Of a stretch of DNA of 64,000 nt, positions 1 through 10,747 are shown piece after piece. The notes beneath the pieces are model-generated. The model did not search any database. It was not told the origin of the DNA and saw nothing but the letters and a program-made list of their open reading frames with translations. Numbering within the stretch: position 1 is the stretch's first letter; each line of letters opens with the position of its first letter. This DNA is from Trypanosoma brucei gambiense DAL972. Taxonomy: Eukaryota > Euglenozoa > Kinetoplastea > Trypanosomatida > Trypanosomatidae. A program made the translations under genes and the position numbers. The DNA lies in NCBI RefSeq assembly GCF_000210295.1, contig NC_026740.1:2062071-2126070 (forward strand), written 5' to 3'.

Positions 1-1046
1 ACGGAGTACTGCCCAACAAATTCCCCAAACTGATCATCCACGCAGCGCTCTGCCAACCACGCCTGTAACCCATCAAGCACCTCCTCCTCCGCCTCGTCCA
101 AATTAGGACCCGGGTAGCCGTTGAATATATTATTGTAACGCACCTCTTCAACCTTCCCTCGTCCTCCAGTTGTGTTGTCATGTTGCCCAGCAGCAGTTGC
201 CGCCGCCGCCTCTGGTGAAGTGTTACCACTCCTTTTACTACACGAGGACTCGGTCTTGAAGGTGCCATGAAAAACGACATTGTCAACCAGCAGCTCTCCG
301 TCCACAAAATCCGCTCGCACCTCAATGCTTTGGTCGTAGAGGCCAAGTTCCTCCTCCTCCTCCTTTCCTTCAGTTCTGCCCTTCACATCACCGGCAGCCG
401 CGCTGTCTCCCATGCGGAAAGTTCCATCACGCCTCACTGCTTCACCTTTAGATGGGGCACGCTGCACAAAAAATGAAAAAGGAAAATGTTCTCCTCGCAC
501 GTCGCACTCCGGATCCAATGAGGGGTCCCGTTTCGTGAGCTGCACGCGAATCGTGTGGCGCTCAGGTGTTGCCCGAGTTTCTGCTGACGCGGTTGCGGGA
601 AGCCACCAGCGGCGGCCATAAAAAACACTCGTTCCCGGCGCATGGTACATTTCCCAACCAGTCGGCGGGGGCGGAGGGCACTCTTCCTTGTCAAGTCGCA
701 GCGCCTCGTCTTCAATTTCCTTTTCAATGCATTTCAGTAAAGCATTTTCAGGAAAGTCGGAAGGAGGCAACGCCCGTCGCCGAACAGTTGGTGCGGATGA
801 TGAGAAAAGGGAAGGGGAGTCCGTTACTCCGTTACCCGAATTTGTGCCTTCAACACTCGCACCGACTTTTGTGGGCTCACTTTTGTATGTTTCACCACCG
901 TCACCACATGTTGGCCCCGCCGTACTCGTGAAGCGTCGAGTGTAAAATTGTGTTCTTACGGGAAGCAGCGACCCCGGAACTACACGACGTGCCGGATGAA
1001 GTGCTGAGAAATACGCATGGCGCAGTATTATGAGAGAACTGTGCAT
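1..1046 (-). CDS. MAM33/p32-family mitochondrial protein, 3' end outside window
   Basis: The frame is open from an ATG at 1046 down to the window edge, about 348 codons, with an in-frame stop just upstream at 1065-1067. The C-terminal part resembles the p32/gC1qR/MAM33 (mitochondrial glycoprotein) fold: an acidic patch (EEEEEL), then VEEVRYNNIFNGYPGP, then an amphipathic helix ending LAERCVDDQFGEFVGQYS, which matches the family's conserved end of an ageing, DD-F-F-hxYS type motif. The family's last strand and helix lie off the window. The N-terminus (residues about 1-43) is rich in R, S, H and A with no acidic residues, as in a mitochondrial presequence. Members form doughnut-shaped acidic trimers in the matrix; T. 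brucei p22 of this family is an accessory factor for RNA editing. This one is longer than p22 because of an unrelated N-terminal segment and a Ser/Ala-rich insert. It is probably a p22 paralogue; its function is unproven. Confidence 0.8.
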   Translation of the reverse strand, partial: MHSSLIILRHAYFSALHPARRVVPGSLLPVRTQFYTRRFTSTAGPTCGDGGETYKSEPTKVGASVEGTNSGNGVTDSPSLFSSSAPTVRRRALPPSDFPENALLKCIEKEIEDEALRLDKEECPPPPPTGWEMYHAPGTSVFYGRRWWLPATASAETRATPERHTIRVQLTKRDPSLDPECDVRGEHFPFSFFVQRAPSKGEAVRRDGTFRMGDSAAAGDVKGRTEGKEEEEELGLYDQSIEVRADFVDGELLVDNVVFHGTFKTESSCSKRSGNTSPEAAAATAAGQHDNTTGGRGKVEEVRYNNIFNGYPGPNLDEAEEEVLDGLQAWLAERCVDDQFGEFVGQYS

Positions 1047-2366
1047 CGACTTTATTATTAATAGTTAGTTCAAGTTTCAGTTTGTTCTGTTTTCTTTTTC
1101 CCCCTTTATTTATTTATTTATTTTTTTTTCCTTGGGCCCCACCTTTAATGAGGTCGTATGTTCTTGAATGCGACCACTTGGTAAAACTTTATCTTTATCT
1201 TTCTCTTTCGCACTCACGCACAAGCACTTCTCTTTCTTCCCTCACAGTTTCACCAGCGCCCACTTGTACACTTTTGGACGGCACGCATACGCAAAATACG
1301 GTGGTCATTGTCCAAAACAAAGCACAATAAAGAAATAATAATAATAACAACAACAATATGAGGAGAAAAGGACGGATACCATAAACAAATATAACATAGA
1401 AATTACTCAGGCATTGCAATGGGGTAAAGAGAAAAACAAAAAAACAAAACGAATGTCCGGGTTGTTTGGTTGAGGAAGCCTTCAAATAACATCGTACACA
1501 CTTCCCCTTTCTTCCTCTTTTTTTTTATTTATTTACTCCTCTAACATCCCGTTCCATTTCCCTCCCTTTCCTAATTTCTATCCATCCCTCCGTGTGTCGA
1601 TACGTAAAGTCAATATAATCATAATTATAATAATGATAATAATAATAATAACAAAAGCATACCGGTAAAAAAACAAATACGATAAATCCCCCCCTCCCAC
1701 ACATTCCACATCATTCGTCTTCCCCATTGTTTTTATTCCTTTTCAATCATCTCACGCAGTTGTTGCGTTATTGCACGCAACCGTCTCGGGGAAGGAGCGG
1801 AAAAAAGGTAGAGGGACACGTACACGTAAGATCACAAAGAAAGGGTTAAAAAGAAAAAAAACAAATAAAAACAAACAAACTAAAAGTAGGTAAATAAATA
1901 GATAAATAAATGAGCAGAAAATAGGACGTCAAGCGCCGGTATCAACAAATAAATATCAGTGGGAGGGTAAAAACTAACCAACTAATCAACCAAACTGACA
2001 AGATAACGTCCGCTACACACCCACACACACACAAAAAAAAAAGGAATAAAGGGGTATGCGTGTACGCGTGGTGGGAAGGCAAAAAAAAAAAAAGAGAACA
2101 ACAGACTAGCTTACATAAAATTACATAAATGTATTTAAGGAACAAGTTAATGATAATGGAAGGGAAAGAATAGAAGGGGCATGTGTACATAACGAAATGC
2201 ATACCCGTTTCACACCATATTTTTCCCCCTGTTCTCCCCATTTCTTTCTTTTTCCTTTTCCCTTCCTTCCTTCCCTTCTTCCTTCCTTTCTCTTTTTTTT
2301 TTTTTTAAAAAAAAACCTAATTTCCTATCGCTGTCTTCATTCCATCTTTCCACATATCAGTCCATA
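1047..2366. other. Intergenic spacer with UTR sequence
   Basis: This spacer of 1.3 kb should hold the 5'UTR of the MAM33-family gene and the 3'UTR of the 155-residue gene. It is A/T rich with homopolymer runs, AATAAT triplets and pyrimidine or purine tracts. On the minus strand a pyrimidine-rich stretch around 1430-1450 could serve as a splice signal, but I cannot choose an acceptor. I see no convincing coding frame. Confidence 0.6.
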
Positions 2367-2834
2367 TTACTCCATAGCGAACACCGCGCCACGATTCTTC
2401 CACTCCCAGCCGTTTCTATGCATACGTAACGCATATGTCCATAAGGCGATAGACATCCCTGAACCTCCCCAAATGGCAATTCGTGCCCAAAAACGCCAGT
2501 GAAGAACACCAAAGAAATCCTTTAGAGCGAAATGTCCCATGGCAAACCAACAACCGGCCCCTTGACGTTCCACATGGCGGCATGGCGACTGTTGAGCAAA
2601 AGGAGCCCACGGGTCTTGAAGTTTTGGATCATTCCAACCTTTCCAACCAGCAGGACGCGCACGAAAGTTTGGTTCCTTATGACCATGCAACCGAAGTGTA
2701 CTGAAGCGGGTATACGGAGCCGCACGTGTAATGGCAGCAACAGTTGCAGCAGCATGTGATGATGATGATGATGATGATGCTGCAACTGTTGCGGATCCCT
2801 CTTGTGTGCCTCGAAGAAGCGTACGTGCGAGCAT
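2367..2834 (-). CDS. Small mitochondrial single-span membrane protein (hypothetical)
   Basis: It encodes 155 residues from an ATG at 2834. Residues 1-45 are rich in A, S, T and R without acidic residues, and include an Ala/Ser/His run, which fits a mitochondrial presequence. The middle is Trp/Pro rich (PAGWKGWNDPKLQDPWAPF). A single hydrophobic segment spans about residues 115-136 and is followed by a short basic and aromatic tail (RMHRNGWEWKNRG). Size, presequence and one C-terminal span resemble the many small lineage-specific subunits of trypanosome respiratory complexes and ATP synthase, but I do not recognise a specific family, so this role is inference. The coding frame is clearly better than its overlaps, which are shadow frames of Leu and His runs. 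Confidence 0.65.
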   Translation of the reverse strand: MLARTLLRGTQEGSATVAASSSSSSSHAAATVAAITRAAPYTRFSTLRLHGHKEPNFRARPAGWKGWNDPKLQDPWAPFAQQSPCRHVERQGAGCWFAMGHFALKDFFGVLHWRFWARIAIWGGSGMSIALWTYALRMHRNGWEWKNRGAVFAME

Positions 2835-2953
2835 AATAATAATAATAATAATAATGATACTTTCAAATATAAAGTTATATGCACTTGTTTGTCTACTCTC
2901 AGTTTCTTTTCCCTTATTTTTTTTTTTTGTGAAGTTCCTGCTGCTGGTGTTGT

Positions 2954-2959
<6 letters not shown>

Positions 2960-2993
<34 letters not shown>
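2960..2993. repeat. (CT)n microsatellite
   Basis: It is an uninterrupted CT dinucleotide run in the spacer upstream of the 155-residue gene. On the coding (minus) strand it is a GA run, so it is not a polypyrimidine splice tract for that gene. Confidence 0.9.
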
Positions 2994-2996
<3 letters not shown>

Positions 2997-3730
2997 TTTT
3001 CTTTTTTATTTTTACTTTTTTTTACCCTTTCCTTTCGGTTGTACTTTTAAAGTTCTACCCTACCTTCCTACTCTCTCTCTCTGTGACCACTGTTGTTGTA
3101 TTTGCGGTTCCTAATTTCTCTCTCTAAAAAAAAAGGTGCCTATTTTTTGCTAATGAATTTGACCTTGGTGCTGCTCTTTTTTTTTTTTTTAAATAATCCC
3201 TTCTTAGACAAATGATCCTTTGTTATTACAAGGGATACGCAAATTATTATTATTATTATTAATGTTATTGTTATTTTCAATGTTTGAGTGAGTGTAAAAA
3301 AAGACAGGAAAAGATAACAACAACAACAACAACAAAAAAAAAAGGACAGAAGAAGTTGAAACACTGCGATAATACACTTGTATCGATGGGTTTGATCATA
3401 CACAAACGCATAAATATATTTACATTTTGTTGAGTTCATTTTATCTTCTTTTCATTTTTTTAATTTGTTTTTTTTATTATTTCACTTTCTAAACGCTCAA
3501 AGCTACATCTTCTTCCTTCAATATTGTTGTTGTCGTCACTGTCTTGACAACTGTTTTGTTTTTTGTGTTTCGTCTACTATTTTTATTATTGTTATTGTCG
3601 TCTCTTATAACTTGATATCACTCACTTGATGATATTCCGCCACGGCTGCGGAAATTAAAAAAAAAAACAACAACGAACAAACGCAAATACATAAATTAAT
3701 ATAAGCGCATACAAAAAGGATGGGAATAAT

Positions 3731-3731
3731 A

Positions 3732-3762
<31 letters not shown>

Positions 3763-3764
3763 AT
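3731..3764. repeat. (AAAT)n microsatellite
   Basis: About eight tandem AAAT units run directly into an AT-rich stretch. It lies in non-coding spacer. Confidence 0.9.
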
Positions 3765-5062
3765 ATATATTTATATATTATAACAAGAAGTAAGTATGAA
3801 ATGGAATGGATGGGCGAACTAAAACGAATTCTCACGCACACACAAAAAAAAAAGTGAAAAGAAAAAATGAAAAAGCAAGGGGAGAATGCTTCAGACATTT
3901 TTTATTGCATCGGCTTCTTCTCACCACACACATAATATATATATATATATTCCTCAACTGCACTTTTTCACACAATGGGGAAATATGTTAGAAATAAATA
4001 TACAAATATATACATTTGTCTGCACGTAATCAAAAGGGAAAATGAAGCAGCGGATCACTCTAATAATAATAATAATAATAATAACGACGCCAAGGAAGAA
4101 AAGAAACCAAACAAATGAAGAGGAGGAGGAAAAAAAAACACAAAAGAAAAAAAAAAAAAGAAGAAAAGACACGCCTTTTCCTTTCACTACTTCCGCTTCA
4201 TTAACTCGCTACAGTTTTGCAGCGGTGGCCTAAAATAATAATAATAATAATATAATAATAAACAGCAGTATAAATGGAGAAAAAAAAAGGTGGAAGGATT
4301 TACATCACGTCACACCTTTTTTCTTCTTTTTTTTCTTTCGTGTTTTTAGAGGAAGCGAAGTAAATTAAATCCAAAAGAAATGAGGTGCGCGTGTAGGGAA
4401 CTGCAAGAGTTCTTTTTTTTTTTGTGTTTTTCCTTTTCTTTTCTTCTGAAAACTAAATTTACTTATCTATCTGTATATATATATATTTTTTTGATGTGCA
4501 TCACAGATTGTGAAAAGGCTTGCAATAAACCATAAAATTAAAAACAACAACAACAACAACAATGACGGAATCCCATTTAAAAAAAAAAATTGAAGAGACA
4601 TCAAACATTTTATTAAAGGGCACACAAATGCAAACACCAACACCAACAGCAGTCATTACGGCAACGGCGATGAAGTGACAGTTTCGGGTATTTTATTTTA
4701 TTTTTTTCATTTCACTCAAAAAGAACGGAGGAAAGGAAAACAAAAGAAAGAAAAAACAAAGAAAAAAAAAAGAGAAAAAACAAAGAAAGAAAAAGAGAAA
4801 GCTAAAGAACGAAAGGAACACAACAGCAAAACGGCGAGCCACACGTTATTATAGAAAACATGAATATAACAATAGTGTCAGTATCAATAACATCGTTTTA
4901 CACATAAATATACAAATAAGTAGATAAGAAAATGTAAAAACATGTAAAAAATAACAAAAGAAAAAAAAAGAGGGAGAAAAACAAAAGACATTTTCAAATA
5001 GTATGAAGAGAAGATGCAAAACAATGTTCACATTGACCACTATTTATGATTGAAGCTCACAA

Positions 5063-5092
5063 CATAATAATAATAATAATAATAATAATAAT
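5063..5092. repeat. (AAT)n microsatellite
   Basis: About ten tandem AAT units lie in non-coding spacer. Similar, shorter AAT runs recur throughout the window's spacers. Confidence 0.85.
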
Positions 5093-5341
5093 TTATTTTT
5101 TCTGTTTTTTTTTTTGTTTTCCTCCCTCCCTTTTTTCCCACTATATTTCATAAAATCACTTTGGCATTCAAAAGCCGCTTGGGTTGGCCTCCGCTTTTAG
5201 TTAAACTTCATTGCGGTTCGTGCCATTGCCGTTTTCATAATTTTCTTTTTTTATTTTTTTTTTTGTTTGCTGCCGCAACTTGGTTCATTTTGTGAAACAG
5301 TTTTGCGCATTTGGTTCACCCCTTCCCAATTATATATAAAT

Positions 5342-5372
5342 AAATATATTTCTTGCACTTAGGTACCGTTTC
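5342..5372. repeat. 31-base direct repeat, copy A
   Basis: It matches 5506-5536 with one mismatch. The core contains GCACTTAGGTACCG, which is not low-complexity. The copies are 164 bases apart in the likely 3'UTR of the 1257-residue gene. It may be a local duplication or a repeated UTR element. Confidence 0.85.
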
Positions 5373-5505
5373 TTTTCTTCTAAAATTCCTCTTGCCTTTT
5401 TTCCCCTGTTAGTTCCCTCCCGATCACAGCAATACGGCTTGCCCACATTCCCCTGGTTTAAATGGTTGAAAAATATTTCAAACATATATATATATATATA
5501 AATAT

Positions 5506-5536
5506 AAATATATTCCTTGCACTTAGGTACCGTTTC
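5506..5536. repeat. 31-base direct repeat, copy B
   Basis: It is the partner of 5342-5372, with one T/C difference. A TA-rich run precedes it, and the sequence GAAAATATTTC follows, resembling the GAAAAATATTTC just upstream at 5468. Confidence 0.85.
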
Positions 5537-6085
5537 GAAAATATTTCGTGTCTCTTCTCCACCCCTCCCGTCCCTACTGCGGTAAATAAAATGTGTCATT
5601 TCAGTTATTATTATTATTATTATTATTTTGTGCACTACAAATCAAACCAAATCATTTTGTATCGTCAACAGTTTTTTTTTCTACAAAAGTACAAAGAAAA
5701 AAATAAAAAGAACGAAAAGCAAAGAAAACTATTAACAATTAGGTTGGTTTTTTTTTTTTTTTACCTCCCTCTTTCTCTAGAACAATTCTTGTTTTCTAAT
5801 TACGCATCTATTCGATCATATGTTAATTTCTTCCTTCTCATTTTTTAAATAACTTTATTCGTGCTTCGTTCCTTCACATATTTCAAGCACACAATCAACC
5901 AAGCAGGTATACCTTTCTCCCTTTATTCTTTATTTATTTATCCCCTACAGGAAAACACACACATACACACACATGCGCATGTCACGTCAGAAAGGAGAGA
6001 TAGAGACAACACCAAATTCGAAAAAAAAGAAAGAAAATAGTAACAGTTTTATTCCCTACGCTATACTTTATGACTTCTTGTATGC

Positions 6086-6108
6086 ATATATATATATATA
6101 TATATATT
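6086..6108. repeat. (AT)n microsatellite
   Basis: It is an AT dinucleotide run about 75 bases past the stop codon of the 1257-residue gene, so it should be transcribed in its 3'UTR. Confidence 0.85.
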
Positions 6109-6180
6109 AATATTCATATCAATCCGCTTCACTTCAGTTCGTTCCACCTCCACCTCCACCATTCATCCATTCATTTACTC

Positions 6181-9100
6181 TTAAGCAATATTTACACCCC
6201 GCCCGTACATGAGCTTCCCCAGACTGCCATTGCCCAACCGCTGAAAAGAGCAACCATCGTGCCCCGCATATTCATTTTTCTTTCCTTTACTGCAGCGGCT
6301 GCTGTCACTAATGTTATTACTATTATTATTGTTATTCTTAACGCAACTGCGAGCACCGACACTGCTCCTTTTGCTGCTGCTAGCTATGCTACAATAACCA
6401 CTATTGGGATTGTTGCTACCGCTGTTGTTATTCCCACCACTCGATTTGGTGCTGGCATTACTGTTACTAAAGTACGACAAACTTCCGGGCTTACTGCTAG
6501 CGATACGCTCCAAACTCCACGCACGTCTGCGTGTTTTAATATTTGTTTCAGTGCAAGGCAGCGTTGGGTTGGTTTGCGTATACGAAAAGGGACGTGCATT
6601 CACCAACGGCACACTCCGTAGCGCGTTGGGCGCTTTGAGATAAAAGGCCCGCGATATACGAGCGTCCCGACACATGTTCTCCTTTGATCCCTGACCGAAG
6701 AGACTAATACCTGGACCCGACTTGCGTTTCCTTTCCGAACTTCCGCGCGACTTGGCCAGCAATGACGTTGTTGACAGCGATCGGCCTCCCGATGGTTTGC
6801 CATTAGTTGCTGATGCCGTTTGCCGTATTTGGCATGTGACATTAGTGCCCGATGCAGCGCGTACTGCAGTGTTATTTTCACTTTCTTTCGGACATGAGCG
6901 TTCCGGTGGGTCAACAGCAGGGGCATTCACAGGCCGGGGGAGAATTTTTGGACCCATGGAGTCTGCACAAACAACCATAGTGTCGCAACGTATTGCCCTC
7001 TCACTACCCTGCGTTCGGCAGAAATTCAGCACAGGGGCCGCAGCTTTTTTCTCACTCCTCCCCTGTTTCCCTAACTCGACCTCCTTGAGATGTGTTTGCC
7101 ACGTCACGGAGACCTCATTTGATGGCTCCGGTGAGGGACTTCCTTCACCACATGTCAGATACGAGCACCGCGTGCTGAAGGACCGCAATAATCCACGAAT
7201 TTGATGCTTTCCCTGTTGTTCTAAAGGGGGTACCGCTCCGGCTACTGCTGTGAAGAACTCCGTGGACACCTGTGGCGAGCGAGCAGATGGAGAAGGACTG
7301 CTTAACGCATCTTCATCAACGTCCAACTCGCTTTTCCCCCCTGCCATCTGTCCTGATGGAAGAACATCACAGTTGATGGCGGATTTCCCCTGTGCCGAAT
7401 TAGCAGACTGTGTGGACACCGTAGTTAGCGTAGAAAGTGATACGGTAAAACGGAAGGACGAAGCGTTACGAATGCTAGTACGACTTCTCTGCCGTTTCTC
7501 CGCGTATGTTCCATAACCTGTTTCGCCGATATCAGTACGGGACTTTCCACTTCTTTTTGAGGTGACTTCCCGCGGCCCCTTCATTGCAGACGAGACGCCC
7601 ACCTGCAAGTCACGGACGTGCATGGAGTCAGTAGAGTTACCCCAATCCTCATTAACAGATGTCCCGCTATTCATTTCAACTAAATGCCCACCGGAGAATG
7701 TTGCCGGCACCCATGACTTGTTCTTCCTACGGAAACTGCTCCCCCTTTTCCCCATAGGGTAATGTGCAGTTTTTGCACCCTCTTCGTCACCATATGGGGT
7801 GTTCACCCGCCGAATCGCCTCTCCTTCACAGCGACCGGCTACGCTTGCCTCATCTGTTGCCATCGCTATTGGTTCCTTGTCCGTTGTAGTTTGCCACCAG
7901 CCTAAACCATTTTTTGCACCACGCGCTGGGTTGCACAAGGCGGCCCACATTTCCCTTTCCCGTCCCTCCTCATCCGGTGACATAGTTCTGCGTCGTCTGT
8001 TGTTCTTTTTCCTTCTACAACCTTCTCCATATTCTTTCTTTACAGGGTATATTGGTTCATTTTCATGAACATCATTCTGTTTGGCGGTTGAACTACGTCC
8101 CAAGCGACAGGGTGGTGTTTTTGGTAATTTTCGCAACGCTTTTTTGTGAGCCAGTCGTCGTTTCTTTTGCATACTGGCGGCAGCGACTTTGGACGGCGTT
8201 GTGTGCGTAAAATCCCCCTTTCCTTCCGTTTGTTTCTCTCCTTGCGGTTGCTGCTTCTTACTAGAGGCTTTCCCTAACTGTGGGCCACCGCGGGGCTTGC
8301 GTGTCACACGAGCAGCATTTCTCTTTTTGCATTTCGTCGTGTGGGACACGTTGTGTCTGGCCACCACTTTTCGCCGACGACTACCAACAGCCCAACTTAG
8401 CTTTGTGGGGGAGTGCGACGTGACGGCCTTTTCCAACCGCCTCCTGCTCACTTCTAACATAGATAATGGTAAGGGCCTTACCTTGGGGACACTGTCTCCT
8501 TCCGCTCTGGGTGCTATTTCAACAACGTCGTCGCTGAAACTAACACAAATGAGGTCCGATCGCTCGAAACGAGATGCCACGGTAGTCTGCGGTTCCACCT
8601 GTGCGATGGGCGTACCTTCTGTTTCAGTCACTACGCGACTCATAGCGGATGTCATCGTGGTAATAACGGGTGCTACCGTCGTTTTTGGCGTTGCTGTTGG
8701 TGTAGTTGCCGTTGTGTCCGACACCGTCTTCACCGCACCCGACTTGCCCTTTTTTGTGTGAGTAGGCCGCCGGCCAAGATTAACTTTAGAGCAAAGTGGC
8801 TGCAGCGATGGCACACCTTCGGGCATGGGGGTATGCCCGCGCTTAGGCTTTTCTTCCATCCACAACTTAAGCTTACCGGAGGCTGTACGTGCCTTTACTG
8901 CCACGTCGCCTTGACCGTTGCCGAGTGTATCACGACTTCGCTGTTGCAATGCCGCTCCGGCGAGACCCTTTTTCGATTCCTGGCGTGACAGTGGTGCTGC
9001 CGTCGATGTGTGTTTTTTCGTTGCTGCTACATGGAGTGAAGTTGGTACTCTTCTGCTGTTGCACCGTGAAAACGGTGAGGTATGCGCTAAATTTGGTGTC

Positions 9101-9954
9101 GAGTGGTATTTTTGAAAACTCCGCGTTGGCGCCTCCATCCGGCAAGCTCCAGGGTTTGTTCCGCTGGACGAAACCCTGCGTATGCCCTGTGTAAGTGAAC
9201 GCTTAAAGATGGACTTCGGCGCAGGCCCACACTGTTGTTCCTTCACTTTCATGGGGGACATGCGTGAGGCCTCGGAATGAGACAACGCACCGCGACTCAC
9301 GTGCGAACCAGTGGTTACACTACGAACAAATCGCTGAAGTTCAGCTACATCGATTTTCCTACGGTTTGGTGGGGAGCACGTGCGTGATTCCTTCGTGATA
9401 ACACTGCTTCCCTTATTATTTTCCTTGTTGAACCAATTAACACTGTTCGACCGCGACATATTACCCTTTTCACATATGTTCCGTCTTGTGTGACCCTTTT
9501 GTTCACTGGGCGTCGACCCATCCTCCACAGCACCGCTTGCCCCAGTCTCAACCACACTCTTTTTGCCTTTTTTCATGACCTTATCTGATGTGCCAGCATG
9601 TGATGAAACCGAACTCTGTTGCGACTGTTTTGCGTTCCGCTGAGTCTGCACAAATATTTTTGTGTTTGAAGGGTCGTAATGGATTCCCTCACGCAACGAC
9701 GCCACTTCTGATGCATCTGCACGATCACTTCCCAAGTCAAACAGATGGTCAAAGCGCCCACCATCAACTAAACTAGCAGCGGGAACATCAACAATAGTAA
9801 GCGGTATCGGATGCGTTGGTAGCCGCTTCGGAGAACACTTACTATATTCACTGGCATCAGCGGTAAGTTCAGAGACACCACTCGCATCAGGGTCATTCAG
9901 GCCACCCTGCCATTCACATTCAGCTACCATCCTTTTGAGGTAAGCAAGCGACAT
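6181..9954 (-). CDS. Hypothetical basic, Ser/Lys-rich disordered protein, 1257 aa
   Basis: The frame stays open to 10074 but begins there with TTG; the first ATG is at 9954 (MSLAYLKRMVAEC), which I take as the start. The protein has no domain I recognise. It is rich in S, T, K and R, with probable nuclear-localisation clusters (QKKRRLAHKKALRK; RRKKNNRRRRT) and Asn-rich tracts near the C-terminus encoded by AAT/AAC runs. No transmembrane segment or signal peptide is visible. Such composition suggests a mostly disordered scaffold, cytoskeletal or nucleic-acid-associated protein, but no function can be assigned. Its first 13 codons and upstream region reappear at about 36023-36182 in a duplicated block where the start ATG is changed to GTG. 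An upstream pyrimidine tract on the coding strand and an AG at 10086-10087 are a plausible splice acceptor. Confidence 0.7.
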   Translation of the reverse strand: MSLAYLKRMVAECEWQGGLNDPDASGVSELTADASEYSKCSPKRLPTHPIPLTIVDVPAASLVDGGRFDHLFDLGSDRADASEVASLREGIHYDPSNTKIFVQTQRNAKQSQQSSVSSHAGTSDKVMKKGKKSVVETGASGAVEDGSTPSEQKGHTRRNICEKGNMSRSNSVNWFNKENNKGSSVITKESRTCSPPNRRKIDVAELQRFVRSVTTGSHVSRGALSHSEASRMSPMKVKEQQCGPAPKSIFKRSLTQGIRRVSSSGTNPGACRMEAPTRSFQKYHSTPNLAHTSPFSRCNSRRVPTSLHVAATKKHTSTAAPLSRQESKKGLAGAALQQRSRDTLGNGQGDVAVKARTASGKLKLWMEEKPKRGHTPMPEGVPSLQPLCSKVNLGRRPTHTKKGKSGAVKTVSDTTATTPTATPKTTVAPVITTMTSAMSRVVTETEGTPIAQVEPQTTVASRFERSDLICVSFSDDVVEIAPRAEGDSVPKVRPLPLSMLEVSRRRLEKAVTSHSPTKLSWAVGSRRRKVVARHNVSHTTKCKKRNAARVTRKPRGGPQLGKASSKKQQPQGEKQTEGKGDFTHTTPSKVAAASMQKKRRLAHKKALRKLPKTPPCRLGRSSTAKQNDVHENEPIYPVKKEYGEGCRRKKNNRRRRTMSPDEEGREREMWAALCNPARGAKNGLGWWQTTTDKEPIAMATDEASVAGRCEGEAIRRVNTPYGDEEGAKTAHYPMGKRGSSFRRKNKSWVPATFSGGHLVEMNSGTSVNEDWGNSTDSMHVRDLQVGVSSAMKGPREVTSKRSGKSRTDIGETGYGTYAEKRQRSRTSIRNASSFRFTVSLSTLTTVSTQSANSAQGKSAINCDVLPSGQMAGGKSELDVDEDALSSPSPSARSPQVSTEFFTAVAGAVPPLEQQGKHQIRGLLRSFSTRCSYLTCGEGSPSPEPSNEVSVTWQTHLKEVELGKQGRSEKKAAAPVLNFCRTQGSERAIRCDTMVVCADSMGPKILPRPVNAPAVDPPERSCPKESENNTAVRAASGTNVTCQIRQTASATNGKPSGGRSLSTTSLLAKSRGSSERKRKSGPGISLFGQGSKENMCRDARISRAFYLKAPNALRSVPLVNARPFSYTQTNPTLPCTETNIKTRRRAWSLERIASSKPGSLSYFSNSNASTKSSGGNNNSGSNNPNSGYCSIASSSKRSSVGARSCVKNNNNNSNNISDSSRCSKGKKNEYAGHDGCSFQRLGNGSLGKLMYGRGVNIA

Positions 9955-10747
9955 ACAAGGAAACTTTACCCGTGAGTTTGTAGTGATCCACTGCACTGTT
10001 GGTGCCCTATTTTTGACTCTTCTTTGTTTTGTGGTCCCCTCTATCGTGGACACACCTTGCTTTCCACTCAACAACTACGGTGTATCTACCGCAGTGGCGG
10101 CGCAGCACACATCAACCAAAGAATCAGAGAGAAGAGAATGTGTGACAGTAGTGAATGTGGAATGAAGGGAAGTTTGACAACAACAACAGTGAAATATTAC
10201 ACATGTAAAACAGTTTGCGAGTAGCCCTGTTGTGGAAAGAAAAGAGGGTACACCGCCCCACACAACACGATATGTCAGCACGCAGTGCAACGGGGAGGGG
10301 AATCCGAATAACACTACAACGGAAGCACATCACGTGCAATGACAAATATCATCCTTGATGAAACAGGTGACGGCAATATCTCCTCACTTTTCCATAGGAG
10401 TACTGTCTCGTTTACTCATCTTCCACTTGCTCACTTCGATATTAAGATGTGTGAGAAAACCAACCCAACCCAAGGGCAGCATTTCAGTCTCCTTCACAAT
10501 GACTGTCCATCCCACAACGCGCCGCTTTTCCATCCCGAAGTCCGGAAGATCGCCGTTACTTCGTAGTGCTTATTGTGTCAACTCCTCACCACCGCAACAG
10601 ATAATGTGTAAAACGATGCCAAGGAAGAACCAACAGAGGTGTAGCGAAGTAAATTGACACACCCAAGCACAAACATATAGCAATTAGGATCAGCTGACGG
10701 TATGGCAAACCAAGGGACCATGGCTGCCACCAACACACTTCAACTCG
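9955..10747. other. Intergenic region between LRR gene and 1257-residue gene
   Basis: It carries the 3'UTR of LRR copy 1 and the 5' leader of the 1257-residue gene. It is less A/T-rich than other spacers and is repeated almost exactly at 36063-36855. Pyrimidine-rich coding-strand sequence at about 10120-10175 followed by an AG at 10086-10087 is a candidate trans-splice acceptor (inference). Confidence 0.6.

Larger units (their letters stand above)
2835..6180. other. Long 3.3 kb intergenic region, simple-repeat rich
   Basis: No supported gene is visible on either strand. It should contain the 3'UTR of the 1257-residue protein and the 5'UTR of the 155-residue gene. It is packed with low-complexity DNA: a CT run (2960-2993), AAAT repeats (3731-3764), many AAT runs and poly-A or poly-T tracts. 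Frames here translate into runs of F, I, N, K or Y and look spurious. One non-trivial element is a 31-base direct repeat at 5342-5372 and 5506-5536. Confidence 0.6.

Noticed and set aside
8189..8761. Plus-strand open frame of 190 codons
   Set aside because: It is antisense to the 1257-residue gene, has low-complexity composition and opposes the cluster direction.
9955..10074. N-terminal extension of the 1257-residue protein by 40 codons
   Set aside because: It begins with TTG; the first ATG is at 9954 and is preceded by a plausible leader.
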